Assembly: GCA_044508835.1 (NCBI GenBank)
Contig: JBIQHD010000009.1
Span: 1-64,000, forward strand
Origin: JAKFDI01 sp044508835
GTDB lineage: Bacteria > Pseudomonadota > Gammaproteobacteria > Burkholderiales > Burkholderiaceae_C
DNA length: 64,000 nucleotides
Direction: 5' to 3'
Shown: positions 34,415-43,197 of the stretch, piece by piece
How positions within the stretch are numbered: the first letter of the stretch is position 1
How the letters are laid out: every line of letters begins with the position of its first letter
Made by a program: the position numbers and the translations under genes
The notes under the pieces: model-generated
Databases searched by the model: none
What the model saw: the letters and a program-made list of their open reading frames with translations, nothing else
What the model was told of the DNA's origin: nothing

Positions 34415-35399
34415 CCGCTTCCCCTTCGGCGTCGCCACCCGCGTCGCGCTGCTTCGCCTTCTCGTCCAGCGTGGCCTGCAGCGGCGCGAGGCGCTGCACG
34501 AAGGCGGCGGTGTCGACGGCGCGCGCCAGCCGCAGCGAGGGCGGGAACAGGTGCGTGAGGTAGAGGTCGCTGCCCCACTGGTCGCGCGTCTGCAGGTTGG
34601 ACCACAGCGTGAGCGCGGTGGCGCCGAGGAAGGCGCAGGCCGCGACCGCGACCATCGGCGCGCGCCGGCGCGGCTCGAGCCCCTGCAGGTGGAAGTACAG
34701 CATCGCCGCGCCGATGGCGCCGGTGAGCACGAAGGCGAAGCCGCTCGCCCAGGGCCACGACAGCGAGAACGCGAGCAGGTTTGCCCCGGCCCGGGCCGCC
34801 ACGATCGCCAGCGCGCCGATGGCCAGCACCCGCACGTGCCACCAGAAGTGGCTGCGCCGCGTGAACACCTTCGAGATCAGCGCCCACAGCCCGCACCAGC
34901 CGAGCGCGGCCACGCCCATGCTGATGAGGGTGGAGGTGAGCGTGCGCGTGAGCTCGTCGGGGTCGGTCTCGAGCCAGGTCGTGAACAGCAGCGCGGCCAC
35001 GACCAGCAGGCCGGCCACGGCGGTGGCCCAGCCGCTGCGCACCAGGTCGGCCGAGGCGCGCAGCGGCAGCTCGGCGGCGACCGGGTGCGTGGCCAGCCGC
35101 AGCCGCAGGTGCGTGTCGCCGATGTCCAGCCGCAGCGGCGCCGCGCCCACGCGCAGGCGCTCGCCGGCGGCCAGGCGCCGGCCCTGCGCGCGCAGGCCGT
35201 TCACCGTCTCGCCCACCTGCACGAACACGCCGTCGGCATCGGCGTCGATGCGCAGGTGGCGCGCGGCCACGTGCGGGTCGTCGAGCACCAGCGCGTTGTC
35301 GAGCGCGCGGCCCACGTCGGCCGGCCAGGCCGCCACCGGCACCGCCTGGCGCACGTGGCCGTCGCGGTCCAACACTTCCAGCAATGCCAGGCGGTTCAT
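34404..35399 (-). CDS. FHA-domain membrane protein
   Basis: A 331-residue protein with an N-terminal forkhead-associated domain (about residues 20-105) followed by roughly six hydrophobic helices and a charged C-terminus. The FHA core shows GR at 30-31, a VLDDPHVAARHL strand and NGL. The usual Ser of the SxxH motif is Ala45, which would be expected to weaken phosphothreonine recognition. The start overlaps the preceding protease gene as ATGA. I know of no named family with this arrangement, so the role is unassigned. Confidence 0.78.
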   Translation of the reverse strand: MNRLALLEVLDRDGHVRQAVPVAAWPADVGRALDNALVLDDPHVAARHLRIDADADGVFVQVGETVNGLRAQGRRLAAGERLRVGAAPLRLDIGDTHLRLRLATHPVAAELPLRASADLVRSGWATAVAGLLVVAALLFTTWLETDPDELTRTLTSTLISMGVAALGWCGLWALISKVFTRRSHFWWHVRVLAIGALAIVAARAGANLLAFSLSWPWASGFAFVLTGAIGAAMLYFHLQGLEPRRRAPMVAVAACAFLGATALTLWSNLQTRDQWGSDLYLTHLFPPSLRLARAVDTAAFVQRLAPLQATLDEKAKQRDAGGDAEGEADEE

Positions 35400-36763
35400 T
35401 CCACGACTCCGTAGGCGTCGAGGTAGTGCTGCACCAGCTTCATCGCGTTGGCGAAGTCGACCCCCTGCGCGTCGAAGCGGCCCTGCACGCCCTGCTCGCT
35501 CTGGTCGAGCGTGGCGACGAGCACCGACACGTCGTAGAGCTGCGGCAGCTTGCGGTAGGCCCGCATGCACACCACGGCGCGCAGCGGCAGGCCGTGGCTC
35601 GTCACGTAGTCCTCGCGACACTGCGGCTTGGTCATGTGCTCGCCGGGCAGCCGGGTGAAGCCCTCGTTGCGAAAGCTCTGCGAATGGCGCGAGGCGAAGC
35701 GCAGCGCGCCGAGCTTGCGCCCGTCGTAGCTCTCGTGGCGCACGGCGACGGCGCCGGTGGTGAACTTGCCGACGAAGATGCGCGTCTCCATCACGCAGTC
35801 GGAGCGCTCGAAATCGAGCCCGCCGGTGGTCGACACGTGGTTCGACCCCCAGCAGCGCATGAAGCGGTCGGGCGGCACCGGCACCAGGTAGCGCGGGTGC
35901 GTGGCGCGCTTCCAGCCCTGCGAGATGAAGCGCTCGGTCAGCAGGTTCTGGTGCGCCATGAGCTGGCGCGTCATCTCGGCGTGGGCCGGCCCGGCGATCG
36001 GCGGCGCGTTGCGCCCGCGCTCGAGCAGCGCCTCGGCGAAGCGCGCCGGCACGAGGAAGCTCACCTGCTCGCCGTCGACGCGGCGCGCCACGTTGATGCC
36101 GATCACGCGGCCTTCCTGGTCCAGCGCCGGCCCGCCGCTCATGCCGCCGCTGAGCGAGCCCGAGAAGAAGATCTGCGGGTAGAAGCTGCGCTCCACCAGC
36201 CCGTTGTAGTTGCCCTCGATCACCGCGAAGCCCACGTCGAGCGGGTTGCCGAGGGAGTACATGCGCTCGCCCTGCGCCAGCTGCTGGCCGGCGGGGCGGA
36301 ACGCCAGCGCATCGAAGGCCTTGGGCGCCGCCGCGTCGGCCGGCAGCGCCTTGAGCAGCGCCAGGTCGTGCAGCACGTCGAGCATGAGGATCTGCACGCG
36401 CGCCTCGCGCCCGTCGGCGGTGACGTACACCAGGTCGTGCGTCTCGGGCTCGAGCGCCACCTCGCTCACCACGTGGAAATTGGTGACGATGTGGCCTTCG
36501 GCCGTGACGAAGAAGCCCGAGCCCACCGAGGTCTGGCTGGCGCGGCCCTTGAGCACGGTGCGGATCTGCACGAGCTGCGAGCGCGCCTGCTCGTAGACCT
36601 TGCGCGCGGAAAGCGAGACGGGCGCCGCCGGCGCCGGGGCCGCGACCGGGGCCGACGCGGCAGGAGACGGCGGCTCCTGCGCCGAGGCCGCCGACGACAG
36701 CAGCCACGCCAGTGACAGGGCCAGTGACGAGGCCGGCGCGAGCGCGCGCAAGAGGGATTTCAT
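35396..36763 (-). CDS. Exported trypsin-like serine protease (S1C/HtrA-like fold, no PDZ)
   Basis: A 455-residue secreted protease. A signal peptide (ending about residue 28) and an Ala/Pro linker precede a trypsin-fold domain with the triad His97 (VTNFH), Asp133 (LHDLALL) and Ser209 (GGMSGGP). A distinctive C-terminal region of about 200 residues contains Cys residues (DRFMRCWGSNHV, ERSDCVMETRIF, TKPQCREDYVT, AVVCMRAY). I see no PDZ domain. It is translationally coupled to the FHA membrane protein, which suggests that the two products act together. Confidence 0.85.
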   Translation of the reverse strand: MKSLLRALAPASSLALSLAWLLSSAASAQEPPSPAASAPVAAPAPAAPVSLSARKVYEQARSQLVQIRTVLKGRASQTSVGSGFFVTAEGHIVTNFHVVSEVALEPETHDLVYVTADGREARVQILMLDVLHDLALLKALPADAAAPKAFDALAFRPAGQQLAQGERMYSLGNPLDVGFAVIEGNYNGLVERSFYPQIFFSGSLSGGMSGGPALDQEGRVIGINVARRVDGEQVSFLVPARFAEALLERGRNAPPIAGPAHAEMTRQLMAHQNLLTERFISQGWKRATHPRYLVPVPPDRFMRCWGSNHVSTTGGLDFERSDCVMETRIFVGKFTTGAVAVRHESYDGRKLGALRFASRHSQSFRNEGFTRLPGEHMTKPQCREDYVTSHGLPLRAVVCMRAYRKLPQLYDVSVLVATLDQSEQGVQGRFDAQGVDFANAMKLVQHYLDAYGVVE

Positions 36764-36878
36764 CGCCGAAGATTCTACGGGCGGCCCCGCTACGAGCGGC
36801 CCGTCCCGGCTGCTACATTGGCCGCCGGCCCCGGCCGCACGACACCTTCGCACCACCCCGCATCACAGGAGACAGACC

Positions 36879-37913
36879 ATGAAACGCCGCAGCTTCGTCC
36901 AGGCCGCAGGGGCCGCATCCGCCACGCTCGCCTGGCCGGCCCTCGTGCGGGCGCAGGCGATCGAGAAGCCCAAGCTCACGATCGCGGTCGGCGGCAAGAA
37001 CCTGCTGTACTACCTGCCGCTCACGGTGGCCGAGACGCTGGGCTACTTCAAGGACGAGGGGCTGGACGCCTCCATCGTCGACTTCGCCGGCGGCTCGCGC
37101 GCGCTGCAGGCCGTGGTGGGCGGCAGTGCCGACGTGGTGAGCGGCGCCTTCGAGCACACGCTGAACATGCAGGCCAAGGGGCAGCGCATGCGCGCCTTCG
37201 TGCTGCAGGGCCGCGCGCCGCAGATCGTGCTCGGCGTCAACCCGAAGTCCATGCCGAACTTCAAGTCCGTGGCCGACCTGAAGGGCAAGAAGATCGGCGT
37301 CACGGCGCCGGGGTCCTCGACCAACGTGATGGTCAACTTCGTGCTCGCCAAGGCCGGCATCAAGCCGAACGAGGTGTCCATCATCGGCGTGGGCGCCACG
37401 CAGGGCGCGGTGGCGGCGATGCGCTCGGGCCAGATCGACGCCATCAGCAACCTCGACCCCGTCATCACGCTGCTGCAGCGCTCGGGCGACCTGAAGATCG
37501 TCTCCGACACGCGCCAGGTGGCCGAGGCCGACCGGGTGTTCGGCGGCCCCATGCCCGCGGCCTGCCTGTACGCGCCGCAGGCCTTCATCGACAAGAACCC
37601 GGCCACGGCGCAGGCGCTGGCCAACGCCATCGTGCGCGCCGACAAGTGGATCCAGCAGGCGGGCCCGAGCGACATCGTCAAGGCCGTGCCCGAGAGCTTC
37701 CTGCTCGGCGACCGCGCGGTCTACATCGAGGCCTTCCTCGCCAGCCAGCCGGCGCTCTCGCCCGACGGCATGATCCCCGAGGCCGGCGCGGCCACGGCGG
37801 CGCGCGCGCTGCAGAGCATCGACGCGAACCTCAAGTCGGTGAAGTTCGACCTGCGGGCGGTCTACACGAACGAGTTCGTGAAGAAGGCCAACGCCAAGTA
37901 CCCGAAGGCATGA
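36879..37913 (+). CDS. ABC transporter substrate-binding protein (SsuA/NMT1/TauA-like)
   Basis: A 344-residue periplasmic binding protein of the NitT/TauT class. The signal RRSFVQAAGAASATLAWPALVRA has an RR start that could support Tat or Sec export. The mature part has KLTIAVGGKNLLYYLPLTVAETLGYFKDEGL and ADLKGKKIGVTAPGSSTNVMVNFVL, typical of nitrate, sulfonate, taurine or pyrimidine-precursor binding proteins. Ligand unknown. ACAGGAGAC lies just before ATG 36879. It is divergent from the protease. Confidence 0.88.
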   Translation: MKRRSFVQAAGAASATLAWPALVRAQAIEKPKLTIAVGGKNLLYYLPLTVAETLGYFKDEGLDASIVDFAGGSRALQAVVGGSADVVSGAFEHTLNMQAKGQRMRAFVLQGRAPQIVLGVNPKSMPNFKSVADLKGKKIGVTAPGSSTNVMVNFVLAKAGIKPNEVSIIGVGATQGAVAAMRSGQIDAISNLDPVITLLQRSGDLKIVSDTRQVAEADRVFGGPMPAACLYAPQAFIDKNPATAQALANAIVRADKWIQQAGPSDIVKAVPESFLLGDRAVYIEAFLASQPALSPDGMIPEAGAATAARALQSIDANLKSVKFDLRAVYTNEFVKKANAKYPKA

Positions 37914-37951
37914 AGCGGGCCGAGCGCCGGGCCGCTCCCAAGCCGGCCCGC

Positions 37952-37985
37952 ATCCCCTTGGGGGATCGACCGCGGTACTCCGCGG
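37952..37985. repeat. Two short intercistronic hairpins
   Basis: Between the binding-protein gene and the ATPase gene lie ATCCCC-TTG-GGGGAT (37952-37966) and CCGCGG-TACT-CCGCGG (37970-37985). No T-run follows. Such structures often stabilise the upstream message or reduce read-through, which would give more binding protein than ATPase; this is inference. Confidence 0.5.
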
Positions 37986-37998
37986 GCGAGGGGCTCAC

Positions 37999-38802
37999 AT
38001 GACCGCCCCCGCCCTGTCGCTTCAGCAAGCCACCTGCACCTTCGTCAGCGCCGACAGCCCCGGCCAGCGCTACACCGCCGTGCGCGGCGTGTCGCTGGAC
38101 GTGGCGGCCGGCGAGTTCGTCTCCGTCGTCGGCCCCACGGGCTGCGGCAAGAGCACGCTGCTCAACATGGCCGCCGGGCTGCTCGCGCCCAGCGAAGGGC
38201 GGGTGTCGGTGTTCGGCGAGCCGCTCGCGGGCATCAACCGCCGCGCCGGCTACATGTTCCAGGCCGAGAGCCTGATGCCGTGGCGCACGGCGGTGCAGAA
38301 CGTGATGGCCGGGCTCGAGTTCCGCGGCGTGGCCGACGCCCGCGCGCAGGCCGAGGACTGGCTCAAGCGCGTGGGCCTGGGCGGCTTCGGCGACCGCTAC
38401 CCGCACCAGCTCTCCGGCGGCATGCGCAAGCGCACCTCGCTCGCCCAGACGCTGGCGCTCGACCCCGACATCATCCTGATGGACGAGCCCTTCTCCGCGC
38501 TCGACGTGCAGACGCGGCAGCTGATGGAGAACGAGGTGCTCGACCTGTGGGCGGCGAAGAAGAAGGCCGTCCTGTTCATCACGCATGACCTGGACGAAGC
38601 CATCGCCATGAGCGACCGCGTGGTGGTGCTGTCGGCCGGGCCGGCCTCGCGGCCCATCGGCGAGTTCCGCATCGACCTCGAGCGCCCGCGCGACGTGGCC
38701 GAGGTGCGCGCCACGCCGCGCTTCATCGAGCTGCACCAGGCCATCTGGGGCGTGCTGCGCGAGGAGGTGCTCAAGGGCTACCGGCAGCAGCTGGCGGCCT
38801 GA
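37999..38802 (+). CDS. ABC transporter ATPase (NitT/TauT family)
   Basis: A 267-residue ATPase with Walker A GPTGCGKST, Q-loop FQAESLMPWRT, signature LSGGMRKRTSLAQ, Walker B IILMDEPFSALD and H-loop FITHDLDEAIAMSD. It lies between the binding protein and the permease. The motif set is that of SsuB/TauB-like subunits. Confidence 0.94.
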   Translation: MTAPALSLQQATCTFVSADSPGQRYTAVRGVSLDVAAGEFVSVVGPTGCGKSTLLNMAAGLLAPSEGRVSVFGEPLAGINRRAGYMFQAESLMPWRTAVQNVMAGLEFRGVADARAQAEDWLKRVGLGGFGDRYPHQLSGGMRKRTSLAQTLALDPDIILMDEPFSALDVQTRQLMENEVLDLWAAKKKAVLFITHDLDEAIAMSDRVVVLSAGPASRPIGEFRIDLERPRDVAEVRATPRFIELHQAIWGVLREEVLKGYRQQLAA

Positions 38803-38816
38803 GGCGGACGGCAACC

Positions 38817-39644
38817 ATGTGGCGCTTCATCAAACCCAATCCGCGCAACCTGCGCGTGTGGCAGCTCGCGGTGCTGGCCGTCGTGTTCGTCGTCTGGCAC
38901 GTGCTCACCGCGCCGGGGCTCATCCCGCCCTTCCTGTTCGACAACGACCGGCAGGCGGCCTTCTTCTTCGGCGAGCCGCTGAAGATCTTCGAGCGCATCT
39001 GGGCCTGGTTCGTCGGCAACGCCGACATCTACCTGCACCTGTGGATCACCCTGCTGGAGACGGTGCTGGCCTTCGGCATCGGCACGGTGCTGGGCCTCGC
39101 CTGCGGGCTGTGGCTGGCGCTGAGCCCGCTGGCGGCGGCCATCTTCGACCCCTACATCAAGGCGCTGAACGCGATGCCGCGCGTCATCCTCGCGCCGATC
39201 TTCGCGGTGTGGTTCGGCCTGGGCGTGGCGAGCAAGGTGGCGCTGGGCGTGACGCTGGTGTTCTTCATCGTCTTCTTCAACGTCTACCAGGGCGTGAAGG
39301 AAGTGAGCCCGGTGGTGCTGGCCAACGCCCGCATGCTGGGCGCCACGCCGCGGCAGCTGCTGCGCCACGTCTACCTGCCGAGCGCGACGAGCTGGGTGTT
39401 CAGCTCGCTGCACACCAGCGTGGGCCTGGCCTTCGTCGGCGCGGTGGTGGGCGAGTACCTCGGCTCGGCGCAGGGCGTGGGCTACCTCATCCTGCAGGCC
39501 GAGGGCGCGTTCGACATCAACACCGTGATGGCCGGCATCCTCGTGCTCACGGTGTTCGCGCTGGTGCTCGACTGGCTGGTGGGCGTGGTGGAGAAGCGGC
39601 TGATGAAGTGGCAGCCGCGTGCCGGGGAGAGCGAGAAGCTCTGA
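38817..39644 (+). CDS. ABC transporter permease (NitT/TauT family)
   Basis: A 275-residue permease with about six helices and the conserved cytoplasmic loop EVSPVVLANARMLGATPRQLLRHVYLPSATSWVFSSL. It starts 14 bases after the ATPase gene. Its stop TGA shares a base with the ATG of the PhoX-like gene, so the two are tightly coupled. Confidence 0.92.
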   Translation: MWRFIKPNPRNLRVWQLAVLAVVFVVWHVLTAPGLIPPFLFDNDRQAAFFFGEPLKIFERIWAWFVGNADIYLHLWITLLETVLAFGIGTVLGLACGLWLALSPLAAAIFDPYIKALNAMPRVILAPIFAVWFGLGVASKVALGVTLVFFIVFFNVYQGVKEVSPVVLANARMLGATPRQLLRHVYLPSATSWVFSSLHTSVGLAFVGAVVGEYLGSAQGVGYLILQAEGAFDINTVMAGILVLTVFALVLDWLVGVVEKRLMKWQPRAGESEKL

Positions 39645-41536
39645 TGGCCAAGGATTTCGCCGCGATGGAGGACAGCAACGGTTCGGCGAACCCGAGCATC
39701 CACGAGGTGTCCGACCCGGCGCGGCGGGTGGTGCTGAAGGCGGGCGCCGCCTCGGCGCTGCTGTTCGCCGGCTGCGCGGCGGTGGAGCCCGGGGCGCCGG
39801 CGCTGCTCGGCTTCGCGGCCGTGCCCGCGTCGGACGCGGACACGGTGACGGTGCCGCCGGGCTACACCGCCCAGGTCATCGCGCCCTGGGGCGAGCCGGT
39901 GGGCATCGCCGGCGCCATGCCGGCCTGGCGCGACGACGCCGGCAACAGCGCGGCCGAGCAGGCCGTGCAGCTCGGCATGCACCACGACGGGCTGCACTTC
40001 TTCCCGCTCGGCGAGGGCGAGGCGGCCAGCCGCCACGGCCTGCTGGTGATGAACCACGAGTACACCGACGACGGCCTGCTGCACCCCGGCGGCCTCGCGG
40101 ACTGGAGCGCCGAGAAGGTGCGCAAGGCGCAGGCGGCGCACGGCGTGTCCGTCGTCGAGGTGCGCCTAGCGAACGGCCGGTGGCGGATGGTGCGGCCGTC
40201 GCCCTACGCGCGGCGCTTCACCGCCTTCACGCCGTTCGCCCTCGGCGGCCCGGCGGCCGGCCATGCGCTGATGCGCACCGCGGCCGACCCGGCCGGCCGC
40301 ACGGTGCTGGGCACGCTCAACAACTGCGCGAGCGGCATGACGCCCTGGGGCACCTACCTGTCGGGCGAGGAGAACTGGTCGTTCTACTTCGACGGGCCGG
40401 CGCAGCCCGACGCCGACCAGCGCCGCTACGGCCTGCGCCCCACCGGCTGGCACCGCTGGGGGCCGCACGACGGGCGCTTCGACGCGGCGCGGCACCCGAA
40501 CGAGTTCCACCGCTTCGGCTGGGTGGTGGAGATCGACCCGATGGACCCGGCCTCCACGCCGGTCAAGCGCACGGCCCTCGGCCGCGCGGCGCACGAGGGC
40601 GCCTGGGTGGCGGTGACGAAGGACGGCCGCGCCGTCGTGTACTCGGGCGAGGACGCGCGCTTCGAGTACATCTACAAGTTCGTCAGCCGCGACCGCATCG
40701 CGCCCGGCGGGGCCGTGCCGAACCGCGACCTGCTCGACCACGGCACCCTGTACGTCGCGCGCTTCGACGCCGACGGCACCGGCCGCTGGCTGCCGCTGCT
40801 GCACGGCCGCGGCCCGCTCACGGCGGCGAACGGCTTCGCCGACCAGGGCGAGGTGCTCGTCAAGCTGCGGCAGGCGAGCGACCGGCTCGGCGCCACCCGG
40901 ATGGACCGGCCGGAATGGCTGGCCATCGACGCCGCGCGCGGCGAGGTCTACTGCACGCTCACCAACAACAGCGCCCGCGGCGCCGCCGGCCGCCCCGGCG
41001 TCGACGCGGCCAACCCGCGCGCGCGCAACGTCATGGGCCAGGTCATCAAGTGGCGGGAGGCGGGCGACTTCGACGCCACCGCCATGCGCTGGACGCACTT
41101 CCTGCTCGCCGGCGACCCGGCCAACGCACGCGACGAGGCGCGCGGCAACGTGCGGGGCGACGTGTTCGGCTGCCCCGACGGCCTGGCCTTCGACCACCGC
41201 GGCGTGCTGTGGATCCAGACCGACGCCCATGCGTCGCAGATGGGCCGCGGCGAGTTCGCGCGCATCGGCAACAACCAGATGCTGGCCGCCGACGTGCGCA
41301 CCGGCGAGGTGCGGCGCTTCCTCACCGGCCCGGTCAACTGCGAGGTGACGGGCGCGGCCTTCACGCCCGACAACCGCACGCTGTTCGTCAACATCCAGCA
41401 CCCGGGCGAGGCGCCGGGCGACCGCGGCGACCCGGCGGCGCCGACGAAGTACTCGTCGTGGCCGGACGGCGGCGCGCGGCCGCGCTCGGCCACCGTCGTG
41501 ATCCGGCGCGTGGACGGCGGCGTGATCGGGACCTAA
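39644..41536 (+). CDS. PhoX family phosphatase-like protein (DUF839)
   Basis: A 630-residue exported protein related to PhoX alkaline phosphatases, which use iron and calcium. A Tat-type signal is visible at residues 27-50 (ARRVVLKAGAASALLFAGCA). The propeller body contains HHDGLHFFPLGEG, VMNHEYTDDGLLHPGG, LNNCASGMTPWGTYLSGEENW and PDGLAFDHRGVLWIQTD. Many DUF839 proteins lack shown phosphatase activity. Its start overlaps the permease stop, so it is co-expressed with an importer and may release the transported moiety. Confidence 0.85.
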   Translation: MAKDFAAMEDSNGSANPSIHEVSDPARRVVLKAGAASALLFAGCAAVEPGAPALLGFAAVPASDADTVTVPPGYTAQVIAPWGEPVGIAGAMPAWRDDAGNSAAEQAVQLGMHHDGLHFFPLGEGEAASRHGLLVMNHEYTDDGLLHPGGLADWSAEKVRKAQAAHGVSVVEVRLANGRWRMVRPSPYARRFTAFTPFALGGPAAGHALMRTAADPAGRTVLGTLNNCASGMTPWGTYLSGEENWSFYFDGPAQPDADQRRYGLRPTGWHRWGPHDGRFDAARHPNEFHRFGWVVEIDPMDPASTPVKRTALGRAAHEGAWVAVTKDGRAVVYSGEDARFEYIYKFVSRDRIAPGGAVPNRDLLDHGTLYVARFDADGTGRWLPLLHGRGPLTAANGFADQGEVLVKLRQASDRLGATRMDRPEWLAIDAARGEVYCTLTNNSARGAAGRPGVDAANPRARNVMGQVIKWREAGDFDATAMRWTHFLLAGDPANARDEARGNVRGDVFGCPDGLAFDHRGVLWIQTDAHASQMGRGEFARIGNNQMLAADVRTGEVRRFLTGPVNCEVTGAAFTPDNRTLFVNIQHPGEAPGDRGDPAAPTKYSSWPDGGARPRSATVVIRRVDGGVIGT

Positions 41537-41569
41537 GCGGCCGGGCCACAGCCGATCCGTTCACGCGCC

Positions 41570-42040
41570 TCAGGTCAGCCGGTACACGTCCAGCAGCACC
41601 CGCGACGGCTCGCGCTGCCCGCAGGCGATGGCCATCACGCGGTTCAGGTGCGCCCACTGCGGCGCGCCGGTCTGGAACGTCATCAGCGTGCGGAAGAAGT
41701 AGTCGCTGCCCGGCACCTGCTCGCCGCGCGCGAGCCGCGCCATCACCGCCGGGCTCGCGTGGCGCATGCCGTCGCTCTGCACCTCGATGAGCGCGCCGTC
41801 GTCGGCGCGGATGACGTAGTGCGCCGCGATGTCGAGCACGCCGTCGGCGCGGTGGACCTGCCAGTCGACGCCGCCCTCGACCAGCGTGCCGTTCAGCTCC
41901 GGCCCGCTCACCGTGCCGCCGCCCAGCGGCACGTAGCGGCGCTCGCCGTGCTTGCCGGGCCCGAGGTTCACGAGGTCCATCACCTCGCAGCGGATCTGCG
42001 TCATCGGAAGAAGGGCGGGCGGCGGCGGCAACGGGCTCAT
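41570..42040 (-). CDS. DUF3237 family protein
   Basis: A 156-residue protein with the DUF3237 pattern: ELNGTLVEGGVDWQ, ADGVLDIAAHYVIRADDGALIEVQSDGMRH and a closing FRTLMTFQTGAPQWAHLNRVMAIACGQRE. It is probably a small beta-barrel of unknown function. The ATG at 42040 gives a Pro-rich prefix; ATG 42004 would start at MTQIRC and is equally possible. The gene is convergent with the PhoX-like gene. Confidence 0.82.
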   Translation of the reverse strand: MSPLPPPPALLPMTQIRCEVMDLVNLGPGKHGERRYVPLGGGTVSGPELNGTLVEGGVDWQVHRADGVLDIAAHYVIRADDGALIEVQSDGMRHASPAVMARLARGEQVPGSDYFFRTLMTFQTGAPQWAHLNRVMAIACGQREPSRVLLDVYRLT

Positions 42041-42292
42041 GGGCGGCTTTCGGAAAACGGGGGCAAGATCGGGCGGGCCGGCGGTGCGTGCGGATGCCGC
42101 ACGGCGGCGGCACGCCCGGCGCGCGGATTCGTGGTCCGACCCGATGGACAGCGCACACCCGCTTCCTACCATTCGGGCCCGCGCCGCGCCGACCGGGTCC
42201 TACCTTAGGGCGCGGGCAGGCGGGGCGGCGTCATCCCAGAGGATGACGCGGCCCGGCGGCACTCTCTTCACGTTCTTCTCGGGCACGGCGGC

Positions 42293-43096
42293 ATGGACAG
42301 TTGGACCATCGATCACAGGGGCGGCTCGGCAGCCGGGCGCGGGCTGACGGCGCTGGTCGGCTGCATCGGCGGCGACGGGTTCGCCACGGCGGGGCTGGAG
42401 AGCCTGAACGCCGCGCTGCGGGCGGCGTCGTGGTCGGTCTACCAGGTCTGGCGCGAGCGCCCGCCGGTGCTGCACCTGTCGTCCAGCCTGGGCGTCGCCG
42501 ACACCACCGCCGAATGCTTCGGCGCCTACCGCGACGGCCTGTACCGGCGCGACCGCAGCTTCGACTGCGTGCGCGGCGCGCGCCCCGGCCATGCCGCCGT
42601 GCTGCGCATGAACGCCGAGGATGCGCCCAACGCCGACCACCGGGAGATCATCTACCGCCGCCACCGCATGCTCGAGCGGCTGTCGGTCGCGCAGACCGAG
42701 GACGACGGCTCGGTGCTGGCCGTGAACCTCTACCACCACGACCACCAGGGCCGCTTCGCCGACGGCGAGATCGAGAGCTTCGACAGCCTCGCGCCGGTGC
42801 TGCTGGCGTCGGTGCGCCGGCACATCGCGCTGGCGCGCCGCGAGGCCGCCGCCGTGCCCCCGCGCCGGCTGCTCGGCGACGCCTGCCCCGCGCTCACGCC
42901 GCGCGAGCTCGACGTGTGCGAGCGGCTGCTGCGCGGCTGGAGCTACGACGGCGTCGCCGCCGACATGGGGCTGAGCGTGGCCACCGTGAAGACCTACCGC
43001 GCCCGGGCCTTCGAACGCCTGGGCATCCACTTCCGCAGCGAGCTGTTCGCGCGCTTCGGGCATGGGGCTGGCACACGCGCGCCGCCGGCGGCTTGA
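42293..43096 (+). CDS. LuxR-type transcriptional regulator
   Basis: A 267-residue regulator with an uncharacterised N-terminal sensory region and a C-terminal LuxR/GerE helix-turn-helix (LTPRELDVCERLLRGWSYDGVAADMGLSVATVKTYRARAFERLGI). There is no response-regulator receiver and no clear autoinducer domain. It lies about 100 bases upstream of the Bug protein gene on the same strand and may control it. The 250 bases before it contain nothing I can assign. Confidence 0.88.
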   Translation: MDSWTIDHRGGSAAGRGLTALVGCIGGDGFATAGLESLNAALRAASWSVYQVWRERPPVLHLSSSLGVADTTAECFGAYRDGLYRRDRSFDCVRGARPGHAAVLRMNAEDAPNADHREIIYRRHRMLERLSVAQTEDDGSVLAVNLYHHDHQGRFADGEIESFDSLAPVLLASVRRHIALARREAAAVPPRRLLGDACPALTPRELDVCERLLRGWSYDGVAADMGLSVATVKTYRARAFERLGIHFRSELFARFGHGAGTRAPPAA

Positions 43097-43197
43097 TCCC
43101 TGTCAGCCTTTCGGCTGACACCGGCGGTCTTTCCCGGAGAGGACACTGCGCGCCATCGACCCCGGCGCCGGCCGGCGCCCATTCCAGGAGAACGCCC

